DNA of 64,000 bases from Bradyrhizobium macuxiense (lineage in GTDB: Bacteria > Pseudomonadota > Alphaproteobacteria > Rhizobiales > Xanthobacteraceae), in the NCBI RefSeq assembly GCF_007993935.1, contig NZ_VITY01000009.1, positions 186,001-250,000 on the forward strand. The letters run 5' to 3'. Shown here one piece after another: positions 34,385 through 42,279 of this stretch. Positions within the stretch are counted from its first letter, which is position 1. Each line of letters opens with the position of its first letter. The translations under genes were made by a program, and so were the position numbers. The notes under the pieces were generated by a model, which saw nothing but the letters and a program-made list of their open reading frames with translations, was not told the origin of the DNA and did not search any database.

Positions 34385-34639
34385 CTAGTCGGTCGGATGG
34401 CGCCCGGTGCGCGGGTTGATCGGCGACGTCGGCCGTCGCCGCAACGCCTCGGGCAGGAATGCCTCGCCGCTCCTGGGCGAGGCGTCGGCGCGGACGTCGG
34501 CGGCCCATTGCGCGCGTTCGTGCGGCGTCTGGTTGTCGTTGAAGGTCCGCTTCACGTCGACCCCGCCGACCGGGTCGTTGACGCCGTTTTGGCTCGCGGG
34601 ATGGTCGACGCCATTGTGGATGTCACTGGAGTTGCCCAT
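34385..34639 (-). CDS. Small hydrophilic protein, 84 residues, unknown
   Basis: MGNSSDIHNGVDHPASQNGV leads into VKRTFNDNQTPHERAQWAADV and a Pro/Arg-rich end. It is polar, without membrane segment or cysteines, and probably largely disordered. The start is supported by GGAGG upstream (CCGGAGGCCGCG). A near-match EcfG promoter is 34 bases upstream. No family recognised. Confidence 0.6.
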   Translation of the reverse strand: MGNSSDIHNGVDHPASQNGVNDPVGGVDVKRTFNDNQTPHERAQWAADVRADASPRSGEAFLPEALRRRPTSPINPRTGRHPTD

Positions 34640-34672
34640 CGCGGCCTCCGGGCTCGGTTTGTTTATCGGGAC

Positions 34673-34698
34673 AACATTGCCCGCGCGGGCGCCGTTCC
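34673..34698 (-). promoter_or_regulatory. EcfG-like promoter (minus strand, near match)
   Basis: Minus-strand GGAAC (34694-34698), 17 bases, TGTT (34673-34676): one mismatch in the -10. It reads toward the gene starting at 34639. Confidence 0.5.
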
Positions 34699-34802
34699 AA
34701 AAAAGTGAAGGGCCGGAGGTATTGGCTGCCGCCGGAATCCTTGGCGCATGCAGGGCCAGCCGGTAGGATGGAACCCGGAACGATCAAGGAAAGACCGAGG
34801 GA

Positions 34803-35024
34803 ATGAAGCATGTCGACGTCGCGGTGATTGCTGCCACGCTGTGGCTGCTGGCGTCGATGGTGCTGGACATCCTGACGCCGAAGTCGATCACCGTGTTCAT
34901 GATCGCCGCCGCGCTCGCCCCGCCGTTCCTGATCGGGATCGGCATCCATTTCGCGCGCGAATATTTCAAGGCCAAGCGGCGCAGCTACCAGCCGCCGCAA
35001 TGGGACGAACGCTTCAGGAACTAA
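34803..35024 (+). CDS. Small membrane protein, 73 residues, unknown
   Basis: MKHVDVAVIAATLWLLASMV forms a first helix, SITVFMIAAALAPPFLIGIG a second, and the C-terminus is basic and polar (YFKAKRRSYQPPQWDERFRN). The ribosome site is AGGGA. Two GGAAC motifs lie upstream (34772 and 34778), but no -10 follows at the right distance. No family recognised. Confidence 0.6.
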   Translation: MKHVDVAVIAATLWLLASMVLDILTPKSITVFMIAAALAPPFLIGIGIHFAREYFKAKRRSYQPPQWDERFRN

Positions 35025-35094
35025 ACCGGACTCTGGCGGGGCAGGGCTGCGTCAGCTGCATTGAACTGCGCGGATGGCTTGCTAAGCTTGCGCC

Positions 35095-35775
35095 ATGACC
35101 GAGCATCTCACTGACACGATCAGCCGCCTCTACACCGACCCCGGCGAATATGTCGACAGCGACCATCCCGCCGTCGAGGCGTTCGCCCGCGCCGCTGTGC
35201 CGGCCAACGCGGGCGCGCGCGAGATCGCGAGCAGGCTCTACACCGCGGTGCGCGACGGCATCCGCTACAACCCCTATGTCAGCATGCGCTCACCGGAGAG
35301 CTATCGGGCCTCCAGCGTGCTCGCCGCCGGCAACGGCTACTGTGTCGGCAAGGCGGCGCTCTATGCCGCCGCCTGCCGGGTCCACGGCATCCCGGCCCGC
35401 GTCGGCTTCGCCGATGTCCGCAACCATCTCACCACCGAGAAGCTGCGCCAGAGCATGGGCTCGGACCTGTTCACCTGGCACGGCTTCACCGAAGTGTTCG
35501 TCGACGGCGCCTGGCGCAAGGCGACCCCGACCTTCAACGACACGCTGTGCGCCAAGCTCGGCGTCAAGCCGCTCGATTTCGACGGCCATTCGGATGCGCT
35601 GCTGCATCCCTTCGACGGTGAAGGGCGCACCTACATGCAATATGTCAACGACCACGGCAGCTATCACGACGTCCCGGCCAAATTCCTGATGCGCGAGATG
35701 GCGCGCGAATACGCCAACATGCAGGGCGAGGACATGTCCGGCCGCGACATGGAGCGGGAGGCGGCGGAGCAGTAG
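35095..35775 (+). CDS. Transglutaminase-like cysteine protease domain protein
   Basis: A 226-residue protein with the transglutaminase-like core: the nucleophile Cys in NGYCVGKAALYAAACR near residue 83, the His in TWHGFTEVFVDGAWRKA near 128, and an Asp in TFNDTL. The N-terminal half holds the HPAVEAFARA and IASRLYTAVRDGIRYNPY segments found in this family. Bacterial members act as peptidases or amidases; no signal peptide is seen, so it should be cytoplasmic. It precedes the transporter gene at 35814 by 38 bases. Confidence 0.88.
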   Translation: MTEHLTDTISRLYTDPGEYVDSDHPAVEAFARAAVPANAGAREIASRLYTAVRDGIRYNPYVSMRSPESYRASSVLAAGNGYCVGKAALYAAACRVHGIPARVGFADVRNHLTTEKLRQSMGSDLFTWHGFTEVFVDGAWRKATPTFNDTLCAKLGVKPLDFDGHSDALLHPFDGEGRTYMQYVNDHGSYHDVPAKFLMREMAREYANMQGEDMSGRDMEREAAEQ

Positions 35776-35813
35776 CGGGCGCGGGCCTGCGCACCGGCTG
35801 AGGGGGCGGTGTC

Positions 35814-36740
35814 ATGGATGCGGAGTTGCCGAAAGGCCAGGTCGGCCGCCCGGCCACGGGCTGGGAGGACGCGGTCGCGCTGACCGGCTTCATCCTGGTC
35901 GCGGTCGGGCAGGCCTCCAACCAGGTCTTGGCGCGCGGCCTTGCCGGCTCGGTGCCGCCGTTCTCGCTGGCCTTCTTCCGCTGGAGCATCATCGCCATCG
36001 GGCTGGCGCCGTTCGCGATCGCGGCGATCCGCGACAGCAAGATCCCGCTGGCGCAGAACCTCTGGCCGATCCTCGCCGCGGGCTTCCTCGGCATGTTCCT
36101 GTGCGGCGGCCCGGTCTATATCGCCGGCATCACCACCACCGCGATCCATATCGCGCTGATCTTCGCCCTGTCGCCGATCATGGTGCTGCTGATCTCGGCC
36201 GCGCTCGGCATCGAGCATATCGGCCCGCTGCAATGGCTCGGCACGGCGCTGGCGCTCGCCGGCGCGCTGCTGATCGTCTCCGGCGGCCACCTGGAAACGC
36301 TGACGCAATCGAGCGCGGCCTGGGGCGATCTCCTGGTGGTGGGCGCGATGCTCGGCTGGTCCGGCTACACGCTGGTGCAATCCCGTGTCGCGCCGCGCGC
36401 CTCGCTGCTGGCGCGCGTCAGCCTGTTCTCGGCGGCGGGCGCGCTGTGCTCGCTGCCGCCGGCCCTGCAGGAGATGTGGGCGACGCCGGCCGCGGTGTTC
36501 AATACGAGGGCGTTCGAGGCCTATGTCTTCGCCGGCCTGGTGCCCGGCCTGATGGCCTATGCCGGCTTCGCCTGGCTCGGCGCACGGTTCGGCTCGGTGC
36601 GGACATCGCTCGTGCTCTACGTCGCGCCGATCGCGAGCGCGCTCTTGTCCTGGATCATCCTCGGCGAGCCGCCGAAGCTGATCCATCTGGTTGGCGGCCT
36701 GCTGATCCTCGGCGGCGTCTGGGCGAGCCTGCGCAAATAG
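35814..36740 (+). CDS. EamA/DMT-family transporter
   Basis: A 308-residue protein with ten predicted helices. GQASNQVLARGLAG, FSLAFFRWSIIAIGL and the second repeat ending SWIILGEPPKLIHLVGG fit the EamA superfamily. The substrate is unknown. It probably shares a transcript with the transglutaminase gene. It is only distantly related to the transporter at 32270. Confidence 0.88.
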   Translation: MDAELPKGQVGRPATGWEDAVALTGFILVAVGQASNQVLARGLAGSVPPFSLAFFRWSIIAIGLAPFAIAAIRDSKIPLAQNLWPILAAGFLGMFLCGGPVYIAGITTTAIHIALIFALSPIMVLLISAALGIEHIGPLQWLGTALALAGALLIVSGGHLETLTQSSAAWGDLLVVGAMLGWSGYTLVQSRVAPRASLLARVSLFSAAGALCSLPPALQEMWATPAAVFNTRAFEAYVFAGLVPGLMAYAGFAWLGARFGSVRTSLVLYVAPIASALLSWIILGEPPKLIHLVGGLLILGGVWASLRK

Positions 36741-36757
36741 GCCAGTTCCCCTCCATT

Positions 36758-36782
36758 GCAACTTTTCCCGGCCTCGTGCGTT
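36758..36782 (+). promoter_or_regulatory. EcfG-like promoter (near match)
   Basis: GCAAC (36758-36762), 16 bases, CGTT (36779-36782): one mismatch in the -35. It lies 38 bases before the gene at 36821. Confidence 0.4.
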
Positions 36783-36820
36783 GAATCCGGCGTTGATTCA
36801 AGAACTTAGTTGGAGGCCGC

Positions 36821-37006
36821 ATGAATCTGACTCCCCAGCAACGGAAAGAGCGCGATGCGCAGCGTCAGCAAGAAGCGTCGCAGGCGATGAAGGAGCACCG
36901 CGCCAACGAGAAGGCCTTCTACGACAATTTCCAGCGCCTCAAGGCCGAGCGGCAGGCGCGCGAAGCCGCGGAGTCACGCTCGCAGGCGCAGTCCGCTTCG
37001 AAATAA
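36821..37006 (+). CDS. Small charged helical protein, 61 residues
   Basis: MNLTPQQRKERDAQRQQEAS and the rest up to SASK is a single long helix with many Gln, Arg, Glu and Ala. The ribosome site TTGGAGG is strong. It lacks membrane segments and cysteines. A near-match EcfG promoter upstream suggests a stress role. No family recognised. Confidence 0.6.
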   Translation: MNLTPQQRKERDAQRQQEASQAMKEHRANEKAFYDNFQRLKAERQAREAAESRSQAQSASK

Positions 37007-37140
37007 CAGCCGGGAGCCAACGGCATCCGGATTACCCGGATCTGACAGACCGAGAAGGAGCAGGGACGAGGGGCGAGCACGGCGCAAGCGGGCTCGCCCT
37101 CATGACGAGATGAACTCTCCAGGCTTATGGAGGACGTCAG

Positions 37141-37314
37141 ATGTATTTTGCCGATAAGAAGACGGTGACCTGCAAATGCGGCGAGCCCCTGAGCGAATTG
37201 ATGCTCGTCGACGACCAGACGACCGGAATCAAGTTTCATGTCGGTCGTTGCCCGTCATGCCGTGAGGTGACAGTTGTTCGATCCCAGGACACGCCATCGA
37301 GCGACGATGCCTGA
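37141..37314 (+). CDS. Small zinc-ribbon-like protein, 57 residues
   Basis: MYFADKKTVTCKCGEPLSEL at the start and VGRCPSCREVTVV further on give a C-x-C ... C-x-x-C arrangement that should bind one zinc. The ribosome site GGAGG is well spaced. It could be a rubredoxin-like or nucleic-acid-binding knuckle; no role is known. The gap from 37315 to 37662 holds a minus-strand terminator hairpin and a possible promoter but no clear gene. Confidence 0.6.
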   Translation: MYFADKKTVTCKCGEPLSELMLVDDQTTGIKFHVGRCPSCREVTVVRSQDTPSSDDA

Positions 37315-37426
37315 CGCCGGATGGTCCCTCGCGACCTGACCTCAATGCGACGCCGCGTGACAGGCCGGCCGACACATCGTTCGCCGGCAGGGGCGTGAAA
37401 CACGAACCTCCAAAAAGGCGAATCTC

Positions 37427-37469
37427 CAAAAAGAGCAGGGCGCGACCGGCATCACCACGGTCGCGCCCT
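37427..37469 (-). terminator. Orphan intrinsic terminator on the minus strand
   Basis: A perfect 12-bp stem, AGGGCGCGACCG (37437-37448) and its complement (37458-37469), 9-base loop. On the minus strand it is followed by GCUCUUUUUGG. No convincing minus-strand gene ends here, so it may close a small RNA or a very short gene starting in 37470-37650. Confidence 0.55.
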
Positions 37470-37588
37470 ACGTCGCCGGTCAATGGGGCAGGGGGAATAA
37501 CCGGCTCTTGCAATGACTCGCAGACCCCCGGACTCGTTCCGCGCGAATCAAAATTTTTTCGTACACGGTTAAGTGATGGCCGGACGCG

Positions 37589-37614
37589 AGAACCCCACAG
37601 GTTTCGTTCGCGTT
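37589..37614 (+). promoter_or_regulatory. EcfG-like promoter (near match)
   Basis: AGAAC (37589-37593), 17 bases, CGTT (37611-37614): one mismatch. It lies 48 bases before the secreted-protein gene at 37663. Confidence 0.35.
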
Positions 37615-37662
37615 GTGTCCGTGATCGCCAACGGGAATTTCCATGGGGCGAGGGACATCACC

Positions 37663-38055
37663 ATGTCAAAGATTCAAAAGGGAATTTTCGCTGCGTTGGC
37701 GCTTGGGTTGACGCTTGGCGCGGTCCAATTGGCATCCGGCCACGATCTCATTGGCGGGCAGCAGGTCACCACCCAATTGGCGCCGGAGAGCGCCGTCAAT
37801 CGCGCCGCCAAGACCGACCGCGCCGCGGTTCCGGTGACCGGCCTGCCGAGCCGGACCGTCGCGCTGAAGCTCGACCGGCTGCCCGATACGTCGGTCCTGG
37901 TCCGCGTTCCCGTGGCGCGGGAAGAGGCCCGCAATCATCCCGCAGCACCCGCCCGCGCGCGGCCCGGCGACACCCGCAAGGTCGCCTGTGAGCCGGTGGT
38001 CAGCGTCCTGACCGAAGTGGCCAAGCTGCTGCAGCCCGGCCGCTGCGTGACCTGA
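37663..38055 (+). CDS. Secreted protein of unknown function
   Basis: About 130 residues. MSKIQKGIFAALALGLTLGA is a clear signal peptide, cleaved near ASGHD. The mature part has no recognised domain and holds two cysteines (KVACEPVVSV and GRCVT) that could pair. The ATG at 37663 has AGGGA upstream; a longer frame from 37573 would bury the signal peptide. An R2 repeat follows after 28 bases. Confidence 0.6.
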   Translation: MSKIQKGIFAALALGLTLGAVQLASGHDLIGGQQVTTQLAPESAVNRAAKTDRAAVPVTGLPSRTVALKLDRLPDTSVLVRVPVAREEARNHPAAPARARPGDTRKVACEPVVSVLTEVAKLLQPGRCVT

Positions 38056-38083
38056 GCAGGGCGAACGTTCAACAAGCAACGCT

Positions 38084-38185
38084 GTCATCGCCCGGCTCGA
38101 CCGGGCGATCCAGTACGCCGCGGCCTAACCGCTAATAACAGCTGTCTCTGGAATACTGGATCGCCCGGTCGAGCCGGGCGATGAC
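38084..38185. repeat. Palindromic repeat, family R2, copy a
   Basis: GTCATCGCCCGGCTCGACCG opens and CGGGCGATGAC closes it; the middle holds ATCCAGTACGCCGCGGCC and CTGGAATACTGGATCGCCCG. Other copies at 44912 and 47488. Confidence 0.88.
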
Positions 38186-38222
38186 GACGGTTGGTTTCGC
38201 GCCATTCTCGTGAGCGAGAAAG

Positions 38223-38663
38223 CTATTTTTCCTCTTCTGCCTCAGCACTACTCGCAGCACCCCGGCTGGCCATCAGGCCGAGTGCGAGGCCGCCGACCGC
38301 CAGGATCGGGATCAGCCGCTTCACGCCGATGGCCCGCACGATCTGCAGGCCGGTGGCGACGACGACAGGGTCGGTAAACACATTGGCGGCCGCCGCCTTC
38401 GCCGCTTTCTCGGCGCGCCTCCGCATTTCGCGCTTGCGCGCCGTGTAGACGCCGACGGCGAACAGCGTGACGACTAGGAATACCGCGGCGCCGGAGAGGC
38501 ACGCCTCCACCGGCCCGTAGTGCTGCAGCACTGAGATGAAGGCGGCCGCGCACAGGAAGGCGAGGGTGATGAACAGGGCGACCGCGGCGGCGGCGGCCAG
38601 CGACGTCAGCCGCAGCGCGCTGCCGGTGGATTCCTTGACGTCATCGATCAGCCGCTGAAGCAT
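38223..38663 (-). CDS. DUF1469 (phage-holin-like, YqjE-type) membrane protein
   Basis: About 146 residues. An amphipathic start (MLQRLIDDVKESTGSALRL), two adjacent hydrophobic helices (about 20-42 and 52-72), a basic coiled stretch KREMRRRAEKAAKAAAAN, and a third hydrophobic segment (LIPILAVGGLALGLMAS). This fits the Actinobacteria/YqjE family named phage holin by database; no phage genes are near. With the DUF883 gene upstream it mirrors E. coli yqjD-yqjE, ribosome/membrane stress proteins. Start at 38663; a 38708 ATG is possible. Confidence 0.8.
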   Translation of the reverse strand: MLQRLIDDVKESTGSALRLTSLAAAAAVALFITLAFLCAAAFISVLQHYGPVEACLSGAAVFLVVTLFAVGVYTARKREMRRRAEKAAKAAAANVFTDPVVVATGLQIVRAIGVKRLIPILAVGGLALGLMASRGAASSAEAEEEK

Positions 38664-38772
38664 TGACCAGCCTTGTCTTCGACCTTGCCTTGAAAAGCGC
38701 ATCGACAAACGAGGCGGCGGCGCGCCAGTGCTGCCATCTCGTCCAGAACGGTGGTTTGCGCATGACCGCCAT
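38641..38772 (-). CDS. Small basic protein, 43 residues, between DUF883 and DUF1469
   Basis: MAVMRKPPFWTRWQHWRAAA and on to NASAADR: a basic, tryptophan-rich peptide. Its end overlaps the DUF1469 start by 23 bases in another frame, as in translational coupling, and it lies 32 bases after the DUF883 stop. The overlap and direction support a real gene, but the ribosome site is poor and no family is known. Confidence 0.4.
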   Translation of the reverse strand: MAVMRKPPFWTRWQHWRAAASFVDALFKARSKTRLVNASAADR

Positions 38773-38804
38773 CGCAGGCCTCATCCGCCGGAGTTGAGCC
38801 GCCT

Positions 38805-39176
38805 CTAGCGGCGCCAGGTGACGCCGATCAAAAAGCCGAGGCCAAGCGCCAGGCCGACGGTCGCCAGCGGCCGCTGGGTGATCACCTCTTCCAGCGACTC
38901 CTCGATCGAGGATGCAGCCTCCTGCGCCGCGCCCATCATCGCGCTGCCGCGCTCCGACATGTCGTCGAAGGTCGATTCCGCGTTGGCGCGCGCATCCTTG
39001 TAGTGGCGGCGGGCCTGCTTGCCGGCGTTGCTGGCAAACGAGTTGAGCGCGTCGGTGATCTGCTCGGTGAGGGCTGCGATATCGTTCTTCACGGCGATGA
39101 CATCCTTCTCGAGGCGTTCGTAGGTCGCTTTGTCCGTCATGTTCTTGATCCCAAATGCGCTGTCCGTGCTCGACAT
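38805..39176 (-). CDS. DUF883 (ElaB/YqjD-like) membrane-anchored protein
   Basis: About 123 residues. A long helix (YERLEKDVIAVKNDIAALTE ... KQARRHYKDARANAEST) leads to one C-terminal helix LATVGLALGLGFLIGVTWRR, the YqjD/ElaB layout. E. coli YqjD anchors stationary-phase ribosomes to the membrane. The start at 39176 has GGGAG upstream. An exact EcfG-type promoter lies 36 bases before it, so it should be a general-stress gene, together with the two genes that follow. Confidence 0.85.
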   Translation of the reverse strand: MSSTDSAFGIKNMTDKATYERLEKDVIAVKNDIAALTEQITDALNSFASNAGKQARRHYKDARANAESTFDDMSERGSAMMGAAQEAASSIEESLEEVITQRPLATVGLALGLGFLIGVTWRR

Positions 39177-39211
39177 CGGAGGCTCCCGCATCATTCGCGT
39201 GTTGCGGGAAA

Positions 39212-39236
39212 AACGCCTCGCATCTCGCAAAGTTCC
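39212..39236 (-). promoter_or_regulatory. EcfG-type promoter (minus strand)
   Basis: Minus-strand GGAAC (39232-39236), 16 bases, CGTT (39212-39215): exact match, reading into DUF883 and likely the DUF1469 gene. Confidence 0.75.
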
Positions 39237-39252
39237 AGATGCGAAACTGTGG

Positions 39253-40341
39253 TTACCCTTCCGGCAGCTGCGGCGAATTGACCGGCATCAAATGCTCTTT
39301 CACGATCAATCCAACGATCAGCAGCGGCGACGACAGAAAGGCGCCCATCGGGCCCCACAGCCAGGTCCAGAAGGCGAGTGCGAGAAACACCGCGAGCGCA
39401 TTCAGCGACAGCCTTCGGCCGACGATCGTCGGCGTCACGAAATGCCCTTCCATGAACGTCACGACGGCAAAGCAGGCCGGCGCGATCAGTGCGGCGCCGA
39501 TGGTCGGCAAGGAGATGATGCCGACCACGACCAGCGTCACAAACATCGCGACCGGGCCGATGATCGGAACGAAGTTCAGCGTCGCGGCGAGCGCGCCGAG
39601 CCCGGCCGGATTGGGCATGTTCGTCGCGGCGCAGATCACGCCGGCGATGATGCCGACGCCAATGTTGATCATCGTCACCGTCAGCAGATAGTTGCCGAGA
39701 TGGACCTCGATCTCGTTGAGGATGCGCAGCGTGCGCAGCCGCTCTTCGCGTTCGCTGAAAGTCATCACCAGCGCGCGCCGCAGATCCTTCCAGCTCGCGA
39801 TGAACAGGATCAGGGTCGCGACGAACAGCAGGAATTCGGCGAAGGTCGGCGACAGGAATTCCAGTGTCGGCTGCACCCATTCGAATTTCGGCAGCTGGAA
39901 GGTAGCCAGTGGGTCTGATCCGCCGACCATGCTCTGCAACTCCTGCCATAGCGCGAGCGGCCGATCGAACATGTGCAGCTTCTGCTTCAGGATCGCGCTG
40001 AGCTCGGGCAGCCGCGAGCTCCATTCCATCACGGGCGAGGCGATCAGTCCGACCATGAACGTCACGGCGGCGCCGACCGCGATCACGATCAGCACCGCGC
40101 CGAGCGCGCGCGGAATCTGGTAGCGCTCGAGCAGGCTCGCTGCCGGCGACAGCATGGTGCCGACGATGAAGGCCATGGTGATCGGCAGGAAGAAGGCGCG
40201 TGCCAGATACAGCACCCCGACAACGAGGATCACCAGCAGCGCGACCAGCGCGAAGGCGACGACTTCGGCGCGGCTGATCACCGGCGGCAGTTCGGCCTTG
40301 CTGTCGGGGAGGGGCGTGCCTTCGGGCGCGTTGCCAAGCAT
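39253..40341 (-). CDS. AI-2E family transporter (PerM-like)
   Basis: About 362 residues with seven to eight predicted helices. The N-terminal pair (AFALVALLVILVVGVLYLAR), a cytoplasmic/periplasmic middle and the C-terminal GTNMPNPAGLGALAATLNFVPIIGP-type loop (here NPAGLGALAATLNFVPIIGP) fit the AI-2E/UPF0118 family. Members export diverse small molecules; the AI-2 link is not general. The ATG at 40341 was used; 40389 is possible. It runs toward DUF883, with 76 bases between. Confidence 0.87.
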   Translation of the reverse strand: MLGNAPEGTPLPDSKAELPPVISRAEVVAFALVALLVILVVGVLYLARAFFLPITMAFIVGTMLSPAASLLERYQIPRALGAVLIVIAVGAAVTFMVGLIASPVMEWSSRLPELSAILKQKLHMFDRPLALWQELQSMVGGSDPLATFQLPKFEWVQPTLEFLSPTFAEFLLFVATLILFIASWKDLRRALVMTFSEREERLRTLRILNEIEVHLGNYLLTVTMINIGVGIIAGVICAATNMPNPAGLGALAATLNFVPIIGPVAMFVTLVVVGIISLPTIGAALIAPACFAVVTFMEGHFVTPTIVGRRLSLNALAVFLALAFWTWLWGPMGAFLSSPLLIVGLIVKEHLMPVNSPQLPEG

Positions 40342-40514
40342 ACGTTCACCCGGAAAGGCGCGCACCAGTTTCCTCCTGCACGAGGACAAATGAATTTCGT
40401 ATCAAATTGTGCGTAACAACTTGCGCGTGACAACGGCCCGCCGCGGCAGAAGTTCCATCGCGCCTTCGTGAGACGTGGTGGGTTGACAATCGCGGCTTCG
40501 CGACGATTCGCGCC

Positions 40515-40540
40515 GGAACTCTCTGGCTGCCACGTGCGTT
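40515..40540 (+). promoter_or_regulatory. EcfG-type promoter
   Basis: GGAAC (40515-40519), 17 bases, CGTT (40537-40540): exact match, 49 bases before the L,D-transpeptidase start. Confidence 0.7.
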
Positions 40541-40588
40541 GGCTTGGCATCGCATCACCACGATGCGCATCCCGTCCAGGGGCAGCAC

Positions 40589-41407
40589 ATGACACAGCAG
40601 TCTCTTTCCAGCCGCCGGCTTGCGTCGCGCGCCGCGCGCACTCACGCCCGCACCCTTGCCTTCGCCAGCGTCCTGCTCGTGACGCCATTCCTTGCCACCA
40701 CGTCGGCCAGCGCGCAGGTGCTCGGCTATGCGTCGGCACAGCCCGGCGCATTTCCCTCCGACGAGGTGATGAACAATCCCTCGAGCGGGGCAACCGGGGA
40801 CGGCGCGCTGCCGGAGCGGCTGCGCCGCACCACCGTCGCGCTCAACACGTCGGAAGCGGCGGGCACCATCATCATCGATACCGGCAACACCGCGCTCTAT
40901 TACGTGCTCGGCGGCGGCCGCGCGATCCGCTATGGCGTCGGCGTCGGCCGCGAGGGCTTTACCTGGGCCGGCACCCAGACCATCAGCAACAAGGCGGAAT
41001 GGCCGGACTGGCATCCGCCGGCCGAGATGATCAAGCGCCAGCCCTACCTGCCGCGCTTCATGGCCGGCGGCCCGGGCAACCCGCTCGGTGCGCGCGCGAT
41101 GTATCTCGGCTCCAGCGAGTACCGTATCCACGGGACCAACGATCCGTCGACGATCGGCAAGTTCGTCTCGTCGGGCTGCATCCGCCTGACCAATGAGGAC
41201 GTCGCCGACCTGTTCAACCGCGTCAATGTCGGCACCAAGGTCGTGGTGCTGCCGAAGAACGGGCCGCATATCGCCGCCCGCGAGCTCGGTCCGACCACGA
41301 CGCAGATTTCGGTCCGGCCGGCGCCGGTGCAGCCGCGCCCCGCTGTCATGACGCTGCCGTCCGGCCGTCAGGCGATGAACATCCCGGCGACTTCGTCGTT
41401 GTACTGA
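40589..41407 (+). CDS. L,D-transpeptidase (YkuD family)
   Basis: About 272 residues. A long basic start then hydrophobic LAFASVLLVTPFLATTSASA forms the signal peptide. The YkuD domain holds RIHGTNDPSTIGKFVSSGCIRL, where His, Ser-Gly and the catalytic Cys are intact, and IIIDTGNTALYYVLG at its start. It makes 3-3 crosslinks or attaches proteins to peptidoglycan. The tail is Pro/Val-rich. ATG at 40589; an upstream ATG at 40544 is less likely. An exact EcfG promoter lies upstream, linking it to stress. An R6 repeat begins right after the stop. Confidence 0.9.
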   Translation: MTQQSLSSRRLASRAARTHARTLAFASVLLVTPFLATTSASAQVLGYASAQPGAFPSDEVMNNPSSGATGDGALPERLRRTTVALNTSEAAGTIIIDTGNTALYYVLGGGRAIRYGVGVGREGFTWAGTQTISNKAEWPDWHPPAEMIKRQPYLPRFMAGGPGNPLGARAMYLGSSEYRIHGTNDPSTIGKFVSSGCIRLTNEDVADLFNRVNVGTKVVVLPKNGPHIAARELGPTTTQISVRPAPVQPRPAVMTLPSGRQAMNIPATSSLY

Positions 41408-41454
41408 GCATGATCCGGAAAAGTGCGAAGCGGTTTTCCGAAAAGATCATGCTC
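41408..41454 (+). repeat. Palindromic repeat, family R6
   Basis: GCATGATCCGGAAAAGTG ... GATCATGC hairpin, starting at the base after the L,D-transpeptidase stop codon. Confidence 0.88.
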
Positions 41455-41534
41455 CAACAACAAGCCGAAGCGCGATGACGATTCAACCCAATCTCATCGC
41501 GTTTTAGGGATCGGCATCGTACTAAGGGTCGGTG

Positions 41535-42164
41535 ATGGCAAAGCGGCACGTGAGGCGGTGGGCGTTCGGGACGGCGGCCTTGCTCGGCCTGTCCCTTGCG
41601 CCCGCGGCGCAAGCCCAGGATTTCTTCTCGCAACTGTTCGGCGGCTTCATGCACGGCCGTCCGCCGATGATCCGGGTGCCGTTCGATGACGGCCCGATGC
41701 CTGTGCCGCGGGCCGAGCGTCGCGCGCGCTATGACGGCGGCCAGGCCTATTGCGTGCGCACCTGCGATGGCCGCTATTTCCCGCTGGCGGCGACCGGCAA
41801 CCAGAGCAAGGCGGAGAGCTGCAACAGTTTCTGCCCGGCGAGCGCGACCGAAGTGGTCTATGGCGGCAACATCGACAATGCCGCGACGGAGGACGGCAAG
41901 CCATATTCCGAGCTGCCGAACGCATTCCGCTATCGCGACGAGATCGTCTCCGGCTGCACCTGCAACGGCAAGGATCCCGTCGGGCTCGCCGCGGTGAAGA
42001 TCGAGGACGATCCGACCTTGCGCAAGGGCGATATTGTCGCCGGCAAGGATGGGCTGATGTCGGTGAGCCGTCCGGACCGGCGTGGTGCGCAGCTCAACTT
42101 CACGCCGGCGCCGGAGCGCATCCGCGCCAAGTATGGCCAGCCGCCGGTGGTGGCGCGCGAGTAG
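41535..42164 (+). CDS. DUF2865-domain secreted protein
   Basis: About 209 residues. Signal peptide RRWAFGTAALLGLSLAPAAQAQD. The mature part has the DUF2865 pattern with Cys-rich segments AYCVRTCDGRYFPL, SCNSFCPAS and SGCTCNG, suggesting disulfides or a metal. Members are periplasmic proteins of Rhizobiales without known function. ATG 41535 follows GTG at 41532. The gene lies between stress genes but no EcfG promoter was found upstream of it. Confidence 0.85.
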   Translation: MAKRHVRRWAFGTAALLGLSLAPAAQAQDFFSQLFGGFMHGRPPMIRVPFDDGPMPVPRAERRARYDGGQAYCVRTCDGRYFPLAATGNQSKAESCNSFCPASATEVVYGGNIDNAATEDGKPYSELPNAFRYRDEIVSGCTCNGKDPVGLAAVKIEDDPTLRKGDIVAGKDGLMSVSRPDRRGAQLNFTPAPERIRAKYGQPPVVARE

Positions 42165-42207
42165 CGCCGCCTGCTCGAAAGACTGGTCAGTCTCGGTTCC
42201 GCCACCG

Positions 42208-42232
42208 GGAACCGACCTTGCCCTTGCACGTT
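42208..42232 (+). promoter_or_regulatory. EcfG-type promoter
   Basis: GGAAC (42208-42212), 16 bases, CGTT (42229-42232): exact match, 48 bases before the small membrane-protein gene. Confidence 0.72.
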
Positions 42233-42279
42233 AGGAAAGTGCGAACAGCACATTCACCGATGCCATCAGGGGGCTCCGC

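Noticed and set aside
34772..34800. Two GGAAC motifs before the gene at 34803
   Set aside because: No CGTT or TGTT follows at 16-17 bases from either.
38223..38663. Prophage signal from a phage-holin family name
   Set aside because: DUF1469 is a chromosomal envelope family; no other phage genes are present.
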